Assembly (NCBI GenBank): GCA_038030265.1
Contig: CM075939.1
Span: forward strand, 17,279,253 to 17,343,252
From: Corythucha ciliata
Taxonomy: Eukaryota > Arthropoda > Insecta > Hemiptera > Tingidae
Reading direction: 5' to 3'
Length of the DNA stretch: 64,000 bases
Shown here: positions 53,944-64,000 of the stretch, in pieces
Layout: the number at the start of each line of letters is the position of its first letter
Numbering within the stretch: position 1 is the first letter of the stretch
Notes under the pieces: generated by a model
Database searches by the model: none
Seen by the model: only the letters and a program-made list of their open reading frames with translations
Told to the model about the DNA's origin: nothing
Translations under genes and position numbers: made by a program

Positions 53944-56900
53944 CACTGGGAAAAAAAGGAGCCTTTTCACGGTTAATTTCAACCGTTAAATGTCGGTAAA
54001 ATGTTTGTAACCGATTCGGGTCGGTAACCACCACCGACACGCCTGACACGGTTGAATCACATCTAGACTCGGTTAACGCAAAGTGTCGGTTAAAATGTTT
54101 GCAACCAAGTAACATGGTCGATTGACATATACGGTTGAAATACTAGGATTTAACCGTCAAAGCAAATCTGTTGAGCTCACCGTTATTACACGGTAAAGCA
54201 CTAGTGGTGTGACGGTTGAGGCTCACCGTTTTTTAACGGTTGATTCTACCGACACACAATTTTTATGTCTGTTGCAGGTACCGATGTACATCGGTCAAAG
54301 CTTACCGTTTATTCTGTCAAACCAACAGATTCATCACAGTCAGTGCAACTGATTTCTCATGGTAATACCCTACCGACTTCCGGGTAGCATCGACCGATCT
54401 GAAACGGTGAAATTGAACCGTTTTTACGGTTGCACTAGCTGTTTCATATCGGTGAAAACCACCGTCTCAATTCGGTAAAAAACACCGGTTTGGACGGTGA
54501 AACCAACATTTACTCACGGTACACCCTACCGTTCAATAAAAACGATACAATAAAAACTATTTTCAATGATTTCTTATTGTGACTGATGGCCTCAAAGGAA
54601 GGTATCAATCTGCAATTTATTCAGGGACCAAATCATTTTAATTTAATTTTTATCAAGAAATTATGAATCGGTTTGGCTTGAATTTAGCACGCTCACCTTT
54701 GAACACATCCCAAAGGAATTGATTGTGTTTCTTTGGGCAATATGTATAATTAATTTATTGATTCCACCCTGATACTAGCTTCAACCTCTCTTGGTAATAT
54801 GGGTAAAGAGTAAAAGAGCATCCGTGAAAACGTGAGGCTCGTAATCGTCAATGGATTAAGAACAAAATTGAAAATCTGAAACAAAAAACATATAATATAT
54901 ACAGTCATATATATGTCTCAAATGTAATAATATATGTAATAATATATGTCATATAATAATACAGTCTCAAAATTGAATCAACCTCCATTACACTAACACT
55001 GACACCGAGCCGATAAAAGGAAAAGAACCAAGGAGCAACGGAAAACAGCCAAAGCCATCAAACAGAACGAAGAGACTAAACACTATTGGAGAGAAATGAA
55101 AGGCGAGGTTCTCGAAAATACTGACGTTACCGACAAAAAGTAGGAGTGGGATATGGATTAACCGACAAAACGCCGTGAATCAGCATTCTTTTGTCGGTTA
55201 TTAAGGCTTGCCTTCCACAACCGTCTTTTCGGTTGCATCATATTTGTTATAACCTTGAAGTTGTCAGTAATATCTACAACGTGCTTACGTTTACTTATTA
55301 TTAAATTTCTAGTTAACGAATTGGATGAGGACTTCGAGCAGTATATTTCTTGGGCATTTGGGGGATGGTTGTACACACATGGATGTGGGCAGTTAAATTA
55401 GAAAATGCATTTCTTACTAGTTCAAAATAAAACCAGTTCCAATTCCCCATTTCATAAAGTTAATAACCCGCATCATATTAAATGAATCGGACATCAGGAG
55501 CCTTTGTCCTTCGTTGTTACAGTTTTATTCACAAATTTTATAGGTCACCGGCAAAAACTCCAACCGATTCTAAAATTTGTTTTACCTTTCCTTACCTCTC
55601 GGTTTTTGATCGATAATCAACCAGAAGGGGGGAAGTTAAATTTGGTCATCAACCGCTATTCAACTCTGTTTTACCTTCATTCAATTTTATATCTCTGTTA
55701 TTCTTCGCGATTATACCGTTATCGTACTCAGTTTTACCGTCATTCAACTCTGTTTAACCGCCAATGAACTCTGCTTTACCGTCAATGAACTCTGTTTTAC
55801 CGTCATTGAACTCTGTTTCACCGCCTTTTAAACTCTGTGTTACCGGGTGCCTACGCGAAGCTCCCGGTCTGAAGTGAAAGTAATTTGCAATGTACTCGAT
55901 GCTCCCCGGCAAGTTCTATCAGGCATACGCGATGATCCCCGTCGAACTCTCTTCCCCTTCCAAGGCGTTTCAAGCCTTATCAGTGATTGTAAATTAATTG
56001 TAAATAAATTTACAGGTACCGCAAAGTTCAAAGTCTGGGCTTGGTCAACGAATACAAAAATGAAGACAGCGAGATCGGCGATTGGCTGCGTTGGTCCTTT
56101 GGTTTACCTATGGTCAACCCCACTGAAGTCGAGGAGGCATTCTGCGGTTGGATACTTTCCGCACCGAGTGAAAAAGCCCACCTGTATGGACAGTACATCC
56201 ACGATACCTACATTGGTGACAGTGCATTGTACCCCCCCGAGCTGTGGGCCAGCCGGGTGAGTGACTGCACACTGAGCACAACCAACACAATGCGAAAGTT
56301 TTCACGCACAATTCAAGGACAATTTCATTGGCATCCACCCTAACATATTTGTGTTTTTTGATGCTTTAGTCAAATACCAAACCGATGTTTACATCAAGAT
56401 TAATACAGAGGAGGGAAATTATAGACGAAGTAGATCGATAAAAAAAAACCTGTGGTTACAGAAATTGATTGACAAGTACGATTCGCGCTGCATCACCCTT
56501 GCCAAATTTATCAATATTGTTTCCCTTAAATACCAGCCAACAAGTAGAGTTGATTCCCAATGATTGACCATTTCGATGTAACTACTCGATATAACGTTAC
56601 TTACAGACGACGCTCACAATATTCTGTGATTAAAAAATCGTCTATGGGGAGCTTCGCGTATGCGCCCGTGTTACCGTTGATCGTATCGGTTAAATTCCTC
56701 ACATCCGTTTCGACAGAGTTTGTATACTCGGTTTAGCACACAAAACCGTCGAAAATTAGGTTAAAACTGGCGGTAAAAGCCTTATTTAACGGTTAATACA
56801 GTTCCTAACCGTACGAATTACGGTTAAGGTAAGCTACGACCGAATTAAGAATTTAATTCTCTGTCAAATTTTACGGTTAAGACATCTGTTTTAACCGTAT

Positions 56901-56944
56901 GAACTGTGATATCCGATTTCAACTACCGAGTATTTTTCCCAGTG
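53944..56944. mobile_element. 3001-bp DNA transposon with CACTG termini, inserted in gypsy RT
   Basis: The ends are CACTGGGAAAAA (53944-53955) and TTTTTCCCAGTG (56933-56944). TT flanks both sides; removing the element and one TT restores the gypsy reading frame. The outer 600 bp on the left and about 1 kb on the right are packed with AACCGT/CGGTAAAA/TTACCG words in both orientations. CACT(A/G) ends, a 2-bp target and subterminal repeats point to the CACTA (EnSpm) superfamily. I found no CACTA transposase, so it is non-autonomous. Confidence 0.8.
55845..56667 (+). mobile_element. Nested Mutator-like element with transposase fragment
   Basis: The ends GGGTGCCTACGCGAAGCTCC and GGAGCTTCGCGTATGCGCCC are inverted with two mismatches. 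An exact 8-bp duplication GTGTTACC flanks it (55837-55844 and 56668-56675). The plus strand encodes the C-terminal part of a MULE-type transposase from about 56010: ALYPPELWASRV, then TTNTMRKFSRTIQG, then after a +1 shift at about 56340 NIFVFFDALVKYQTDVYIK. The catalytic N-terminal half is deleted. Confidence 0.8.
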
Positions 56945-57782
56945 TTCGATAATGTTTTCAGATAAGAGTTTGGCTATTTCTGTTCTAATGAATAGCAAGT
57001 CATCATCATTGTAACGTCTAGATTTTACGATGATTTATTTACAGTCAGCTGTCAAGTGTTCGAAAAGTCTTGGAGGGTCGAGATTAGCGCAAGCCAATTA
57101 CAAATTGAAAGAAACGGACGGTTTCCCCCAAATACCACATGAACATCAGAATGAAGCTTCTTATTAGTACTTCCGTACAAAGATTAGGTAACACAGTGAG
57201 TTTGAGTGAACTGTAATGATGATTCTCCAATTGCAAATCGACTAAAACGTATGCAGTTAGTTTTGTTTTCAAAGACGTCGATGCCATAGAAACCTGGCCA
57301 GGGTTGCTAAGGGGGTACGTCTTGATCTGATGTAAGGAAACGAAGTCTTCATTTATGTAGCTATATCAGTACTCCCTGTATCAATTAGGGATTTTACTTT
57401 GATTTTGTTTATTTCTACCTGTATTGCAGCTTTAGTTAAGAGGCCCGGGGAAAAGAGGCCGACAGGCTAGAGAGAGTGTGACTGGGGAAATCTTGAACAG
57501 ACAAAGACACACGAAAAATTACCTTTTTTACCACATGAAGTACAATCAGCGTCTTTGGCTGGGCCGAGTAAACCGAGGATGTTTAGCATTGCCGCAGAAG
57601 TAACATTTAAATTCACTAGAGACAGCGTTAGCCCTAGAGGGGGCCCGGGCACTTGCATATCGAGGCTTCTTTTTTGAATGGACGAGGACAATTTTTAAAC
57701 TTATAGCAACACAGGTCGGCTGTGGGTTATTATAGTACTCAGAGTGTTTCCTGGCCACTCCTGGCCTGGGACAGCTTCCCTA

Positions 57783-58053
57783 AAGTACGCAACACGAAAT
57801 AAGGCGGGTGTGACTCATCGGCCCTCCCATGCCCTGTTGCCACTCCGTGCGTTGTGGGTGGTGATGTGGGGTGGGGTCTTACGAAGGCTCACCGGCTCAC
57901 AGCTCTCCAAAGTGACAACGATGGGAGCGCAACGTTGCCAGCTATGGGTGTAGACTTGAGCTTTTCATCGCATCTTTGGGTTTGGGACTATAATGCGCAA
58001 CGTTGGTTTTTTAGTCGATGAGTCACACCCGCCTTATTTCGTGTCGCGTACTT
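57783..58053. mobile_element. TA-flanked MITE inserted in gypsy gag
   Basis: 38-bp inverted ends begin AAGTACGC(A/G)ACACGAAATA and continue GGCGGGTGTGACTCATCG. TA lies on both sides (57781-57782 and 58054-58055), the Tc1/mariner target. Removing it with one TA rejoins the gag frame. No transposase. Confidence 0.8.
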
Positions 58054-59831
58054 TAAGAGACAAATATTTGTTTTCTAAAAGACGTTGGCGCATTGGAAAG
58101 CAACGCGTTAATGAAAGAATCACGAATTTACTCGCTCCTAAACTGATCGGCTGACACCGCTTTAAAATTACAATATTTGCTTAAACTTTGAAGCACTTGT
58201 TGATATTGGTCGAATGACTCACCTTGTTGTTGTTTTCTGGTAGCTAGAAGATGTCGGGAATAAATTTCGTTAGATGCGGTTTATTGTAGCATCGTTTAGA
58301 GTGGCTATTGTACTTTCGTACGTGGAGCATTCGTTAACGTGTTCGTAGACCGAATGAGAGAGAAAGTTTATGAAGACTTGGTATTGATCATTTCGTTCAA
58401 TTTTCGCTGCATTCTCAAACTACTTCAGCCAGTGAGCCCATTCTTTCCGTGAAGACGATGAATTTGGAGAAGTCTTGAATCTTTCTGGCCGGAGAAATTT
58501 CTCCATAACGAAGATTTTGTCAATTAAATTTTTATGAATGACAGAGACCTTTCGAAACAAGGCTTTAATTGACAAAAGTCAATCAGGGAGAACCATATGA
58601 TGAATAAAATACAAATGCTGGACCATAACACCGCCGAGTACGATCGACGCCCCCAAGAGAGAAATTCCACGTTAAGTTAATCGTCTGACGAGAATAATTT
58701 TGGTGTTCAACATTGTAGGTACCCACGCGTTATAAATGACAATAAAATAACTAAAAATCACCAAAAAAGAAATCGCCGAGCAAGAAGCTTCGCAATTATA
58801 ACGTCGTTGTCAATTTAATGTTTTAGCGCTGATGGAACCTCGGTGGGCTGACTAACTTTACCGTTGATTATGACAAAACGGCGATTCATAAAGACGCACT
58901 AATCAGTTGATTACCCCTAATCAGTTCTTTAAATTACACTAACCAGTGATTTATAAAGCGGGTCTTAAGTTATTAATGATAAGGTTATTGGAGGATCAAA
59001 GAGGAGGCCGTTGGTACCGAACCCACGTTCAGATCTTGGAAATGTTAGACCTTTCCTTTCCGTTAATTATATTCATTAACGCAGGTTTCGACAATATAGC
59101 TATAACCCCAGAGGGTAATAACCCCACAGGTAATCAGGCCGATGTGTGGTAAGAATGAGCTGTTGGAGTTTACAGTAGAGTTATTATAGCATTTCACTTG
59201 ACACGGAACTCGCCTCAAATGAGTTGTCTCCTTGGTCTCCACTTCAGTTTTGTAAGGTTCATCGATGTTTTTCCCCCAGACAGAGCAGTAGTATTAAATT
59301 ATTTCCGGAAATATTTTATGCTCTAATGACTCTGCTACTTAAAAGAATTTCAGAGCGAGTGTTAATTGACTCTGAAAAAGAAAACAGAGACGCTTCTGCC
59401 TCAAAATAATTAGCAAATGTTTTTAAATGCTAATTGCCTTGATGATTAAAAGTTTTTTACAGTTCTGTTGCGTTTCTATTTGCGAGTACATAATGAGACA
59501 ATGTTCACGAAGAAGTCTTGGAAGAATCAATTCATTGGAAGAAAGAGGCGTTGTTGTGTGTGTCTACACTTTAAGGAGTGTATATTTAAAGCTAAAGCTA
59601 CGAAATGGTTGTGAAAAACTTCAAGAGGGAGTAAAAACCAAGGTCTTTAAAAGCTCTCTGGTTTTTCTGTATAAATCCCCAATTTTTTGCAGACAAAAAT
59701 ATCGATCATAATTAAATTAGTTCAGCAGCTCTTACAATACCCAATAAACACCAAAAGTTGCTAAAACGTGTCTGTAGCGTTGATTTATGACACTTGGGTT
59801 ACTAAAACGTCGATGTCGAAACGTAATGGAA

Positions 59832-59877
59832 ACGTTACTTCGTGCCAGTCACGAACGTGACTGGCACGAAGTAACGT
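59832..59877. repeat. Perfect 22-bp inverted repeat with 2-nt loop
   Basis: The arm ACGTTACTTCGTGCCAGTCA plus CG is followed by AA and its exact complement. The word GTAACGT also recurs just downstream (about 59871 and 59901), and a smaller hairpin CCCTTG/CAAGGG is at about 59879-59900. Confidence 0.8.
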
Positions 59878-60009
59878 GTCCCTTGTCACTGTGGCAAGGG
59901 TAACGTTACAGCATTGTCACTGCATTCAAATTTGGTAACGGTTCAAAAATTTTGAACACCAATAGTTACTAGGAACGTGGTGAATGAGGAAGTAAAACAT
60001 TTTTCAACG

Positions 60010-60240
60010 TGTTGCGTACTTTCTGAAAAAGGCGTCACGTTTTGGATTTGGAGCGATATAAGCCGAGAAATCACTGATTTCAAGCAATCACCGGTTGCTT
60101 TTTTAAATAAATAAATAAATAAAACATGACTCCGGAATGTATCGACGTAGGACACTTCCGAAGGTATCATTTCACTCCACACTTGACGTAGTTTTACCCA
60201 AATTTTTTGTCACACGTATACGGATCCACCTTGTAGGTAT
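60010..60240. repeat. Dispersed repeat R2, copy 3 (diverged)
   Basis: ATAAGCCGAGAAATCAC, CGACGTAGGACACTTCCGAA and TACGGATCCACCTTGTA match the copies at 7290 and 12606. A short AAAT repeat replaces part of the middle (about 60102-60121). Confidence 0.55.
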
Positions 60241-62499
60241 ATGTTAGGCAAATTCTGCGAATGATTAGTGATGTCTCCAGCATCTTGGTCCTTTCGCAAA
60301 CTGGATAATATTATTAATTTTTCGTCTGAGACATGGAGTTTCTTCGTTCGACGTTTACTACACGGAAATAACAGAACTCTCAACTCCTTAAACAAGAGCT
60401 CAAGGTTTATAAAACTTTGAGCTGGTTGCCAGACTGGAGATTTGGTTTGTTTTCAATTTTCAGGGTCATCATTTTTCGTGTAATTTGAGTCCTCTGGGCA
60501 ATGGTAACATCAGATTTGCTCTCAGAATACACTACTAGGAAGAAGTTGATTCATGATAAATGCTAGGAAAAAAACCAACTTCAGTTTATGGATGTTTCCG
60601 CAGAGAATATCGAAAATGTAATCCTAAAATTATTTTTCGTAAAGCACACAGAAAAATAAGCCACTTTGGTTATATGCATAAAATGAACTAAAATGCGCAG
60701 GTTCGCTAAAATGACAGAGTTGACGGGTTGGATTGAAAAAGTAAAAATTTGGCCTTGTTGTCTATAAGCTCTCTGCCAAACGAATATATGCAAATAAAAA
60801 TTACTACCCTGATTTCCCGGACCATTCGATCGTCCTCTTTCGATTGGTGCTTTCAGATTTGCGGTAGAATTGGTAGTTTGACAGATAATTGCCATTTTTT
60901 GTCGGAAAAAACTGTTTTTTCAAAATTTGAGCACTTTCCAAGATTTACCTCAAATTTTTTCCACTCTCATCGTGAAGAGCACCACAAAATACATATGAAA
61001 ATGGCTAGTGAGATGTGAGTACAAATTTTGTCGTATGAACCATAATCAATAATTCCATATTCAGTGGACTACAAATAATATTACTAAGCGAAGTCAGTAT
61101 AGAAATAGTGCAAAGACAAGTCTCAAATTACCTGGTCTTTTTTAATCTCTCGTCATTTCATTGAAATGAAAAACCATTCACGAATAGCTTGTGAACTGAA
61201 GGCGCACTTTTAACAAACTGGGAAATCATTTGATAAAAAAAAAAGAAGTTGAGGAAAAATGGAAATAAGGAGTGTTGTCTCAAGTGGTCTCTTCACCTTT
61301 ACAAAACTCATTTACGCTTACAACGAGAATTATGCGGGCCTACCCTATCTAGAGAGATGTGTTTTGTTTGAAACCATCACCTATCCAACAGAGACATTTT
61401 GTGTTAGTCATGTCTTGGAGGTCGTATACGCTCACCGCATCTTTACATTTTTCACTTCCGCAAAAAGTTCATATTTGAAGAGTTGAGTCTCTCTGTCTTT
61501 CTTAAAACGTTCGTAAGGAATTTTTTGACATTTTTACGCTTCACGCTAGCCCTACTGACATCATTACATTTTAAGCCAGATGTCGCCTCATTTGTTTTCA
61601 GCGGGGGTCTAGTGGAGTTGTCATATCTTATCGCTCCAGTCCGTTATGTAAGTAGCTTAAAATTGATTGTCGGCGAAACGCACTACGAACGGTTGACACT
61701 CGAAAGGCGCGACAATTTCGTCAAGATAGCGTTTCCAACACAAAAGCTAAAAGAGTAGGGAGCAGGTCCCCCTTGCCCAAAATTCCGTCACAAACGAGAT
61801 AATAATTAACAACATCTCAATACGATTTATCGTTTAATTTGAAGGTTGAATTTAGTTATTATTCAGTTTATCTAATTATTCGATAGCTAAAGGTGGGTTA
61901 ATCAATCACTGGATATCTCATGGAATACCTGTCGTAACTTTACTTTGCTGTTTGCAAAAAGGCCCGTAGCAACCCGACTCATCCGAGATTTATCCGATGA
62001 ATAAGTGCAATGATAAATCCACCCTAAGCCAAGTAAGGACATTAAACGAAGAATCTACCGGTTTATCAATAGCTAAATTCAATTAAAAGGGAGTTTCACA
62101 CACGATTTCTCGAATCCCCTAATCTTTCTGCACCCTTATTTCTGAACCAATCCGGGATTTCGAGGTCTCGTTTTAATCTCTAGGAAATTTCCACTAAATG
62201 CTGGTGTATCCCGTTTGTCACATAAGTCGAAGGAAGAGCGCAGTGCCGGCCTATTAGACCCTCTAATTAGCAATTTTTCCTGACTTTACCCGCGAATCGT
62301 AGTTTAACGCAAAGCCCCACGAAATTCTTCTGTTTTGTTCTTATTCTGGGAGCCACTATGCAATAATAATTATGAGTTTTAAATTCCAGCCGACCCTCTC
62401 AGAACGGTCTCAATCACGATGTTACGGTTAACGATGCAAATCGGTTATTGTTCACAAACGAATAAAAAACAGGTAATGTAGGGGTACCCAAAAATCGTG

Positions 62500-64000
62500 A
62501 TTAATTTTTTTTTTCATTTATTACATGTTGCAACTGCTATACATATATGCAAATAAAAATTAAATAACATCTAGCAACTTCACTTTCACATTTTGCACAG
62601 TTTGTGGTTTCACTACACTTATAATGTAGCTACCAAGTCAAGGGGTTTGGTCCTTTTTAGCCGTCGAAGGTCTCCTGCAGTATCCAGTAACACGAGTGCC
62701 TCAACATTAGGGTGTTTGTGGAGCCTTTTTTCGTGCCCCGCTGCTCGTTTTTTGATAGCTTCTGCCACCGTTTCAATTTGCAGGTCACGATGCAGGTCAA
62801 GCCCTCGTACATACCAGGGCGCATTTGTTATCATTCTCAAAACTTTGTTTTGAAAAGTTTGTATGACTTTGACATTGATTTTATTGGTGCAGCCCCAAAG
62901 CTGACACCCCTAGGCCCAGATCGGCTTCAGAACTTGCTGGTATAGCAGGAGCTTGTTGGCCATCGAGAGCTCAGAATGCTTCCCGAGCAGCCAGTACATT
63001 TTTCTGAGCTTGGAGCTGAGTTCCTCTTTTTTCTTTTTGACGTGAGGCTTCACCGGAGTTTAGCATCCAGCGTCATGCCTATAGGTACTTCGCCGTATTT
63101 GCAAATGGTATTATTTTCTCATTGAGTTGAACGGGGATTGGGCTGGTCTTGCGATTTGTAAAGTTTACATGAACAGATTTCTCCTCGTTGAGTTTTATTC
63201 TTCACTTTTTTGTCCAGGCGTTTACTTCTTCTACCGCGGTTTGCATTTTGCTAGTAGCCTCTTCAACATCATTACCGACTGCAAGAAGAGTTGTGTCATC
63301 GGCAAACGTTGCAATGATTGAGTCCTCTCTCAGAGGTAGGTCACTCGTGTACAATAGGTAAAGCACTGGTCTAAGGACGCTTCCTTGAGGTACTCCAACT
63401 TCAGAATTTCGTAGAATTTTTTCGAAAGGAGTTTATTCAACTTGAACTCCAGCCCCATGTACCAAACTTTATCAAACGCTTGAGCTACGTCCAAAAAGAC
63501 AGCCGAACAGACTTTCTTTTCTTCCAGAGTGGACTCCACAGCATTTACTATCCGATGGACCTGATCTAATGTAGAGTGATCTTCTCTGAATCCAAACTAA
63601 TGGGATGGTATGATTCGTTTTTCTTCTAGAATAGGCCTTAGTCTTTTCAGGAGGAGTTTCTCAAAAAGTTTCGAGACTGTAGGGAGAATTGAAATGGGTC
63701 GATACGACTTCACTTCATTAGCTGGCTTTCCCGGCTTCGCTATCATTATAACTTCAGCTACTTTCCATTGCCGGGGGACGTAGTTGAGGCGTAAGGCTGC
63801 GTTGATTAAATACAGTAGCTTCCTAAGTCCCCTTTCGGGCAGCTCCCGCATTATCCTGGCTGTTATCAAGTCATAGCCGGGGAATTTTTTCGTACCGAGG
63901 TTGGTCATAATTTCCGTCCATAGTTCTTTGATCATTACTGGCCTAATTTCCCTGTTGTCCTTGTTGGGTACGTAGGATACACATTCGTTGGCTGACTGCC
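62500..64000 (-). pseudogene. Jockey-type non-LTR retrotransposon, decayed 3' half
   Basis: RT fragments run from the right edge: GYDLITARIMRELPERG, KPGKPANEVKSYRPISILP and KLFEKLLLKRL (63600-63860). LDVAQAFDKVW follows (about 63460-63510), then TFADDTTLLAVGND (about 63270-63310) with a downstream stop. The C-terminal tail DLHRDLQIETVAEAIKKRA and EKRLHKHPN is at 62690-62790. Frames shift several times. The 3' end lies near a T-run at 62507-62516, equivalent to a poly(A) tail. The N-terminal endonuclease is outside the window. Confidence 0.88.

Larger units (their letters stand above)
53290..58506 (-). pseudogene. Decayed Ty3/gypsy retrotransposon (gag-pol), interrupted by insertions
   Basis: Read on the minus strand, gag starts at 58506 (MEKFLRPERFK) and contains helical capsid sequence. 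It ends in decayed zinc knuckles (CYFCGNAKH, CTSCGKKG) at about 57480-57640. The protease tail (LKLTVLPNLC) lies near 57170-57220. RT begins at about 57040 (KSRRYNDDD), is split at 56944/53944 and resumes with DAYPLPNIDEI, STIDLNSAYHQVPI, FGVTNGVACFQ and FSYLDDITICG down to 53400. Connection-domain sequence ends near 53290. There are in-frame stops and frameshifts, for example at about 57027 and 53370, so the element is dead. Integrase and LTRs are missing. Confidence 0.88.
58507..62500. other. Intergenic stretch with scattered repeats, no gene supported
   Basis: The first 200 bp may be the leader of the gypsy element. ORFs at 59427-59711, 61259-61486 and 61483-61758 show no motif and are not supported. 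Apart from the palindrome at 59832 and repeat R2 at 60010, I see nothing. Confidence 0.5.

Noticed and set aside
61259..61758. Two adjacent plus-strand ORFs
   Set aside because: Short, without recognisable domains, signal or poly(A) context; not distinguishable from chance.
62593..62945. Plus-strand ORFs opposite the LINE tail
   Set aside because: The minus strand matches a Jockey C-terminus; the plus-strand frames are shadows.

Overview
This window is nuclear DNA of an animal, almost certainly an arthropod and most likely an insect or other hexapod. The genes carry short GT-AG introns and there are no operons. Two genes encode hexamerins, the copper-free storage relatives of hemocyanin. Transposable elements of nearly every eukaryotic class fill most of the rest. 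I cannot name the species.

Layout. Positions 1-6.3 kb are AT-rich and hold dispersed repeats, a Harbinger-like MITE and a foldback element. At 6.67-7.21 kb lies an intact single-exon cysteine-rich ORF of unknown function. Next come a 417-bp foldback and an hAT-type MITE, then two tandem hexamerin genes on the minus strand (8850-11489 and 14769-17409). Each has eight exons, and they encode 707 and 706 residues. Degenerate minisatellites fill 20.3-24 kb. A lysyl oxidase-like gene with one SRCR domain occupies 25.3-28 kb (minus). A tRNA-derived SINE, more minisatellites and a GC-rich LTR with an Arg-type primer-binding site follow to 35 kb. A single-exon Toll-like receptor of 862 residues sits at 36273-38861 (minus).

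Immediately upstream of the Toll gene, a 2.9-kb segment that includes its start codon and signal peptide is tandemly duplicated and nearly identical (38788-41696 and 41697-44602). A 5'-truncated Penelope-like element (RT plus GIY-YIG) is at 48.4-49.8 kb and is followed by two further minisatellite types. From 53.3 to 58.5 kb is a decayed Ty3/gypsy element. It was split by a 3001-bp element with CACTG termini, which itself received an 823-bp Mutator-like element. A separate 271-bp TA-flanked MITE lies in its gag. The window ends in the 3' half of a decayed Jockey-type LINE.

The host genes (storage proteins, extracellular-matrix cross-linker, innate immune receptor) are functionally unrelated. 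The strongest signals are structural: datable duplications and insertions (target duplications, one clean empty site) and several minisatellite types that seem to share a sequence core.
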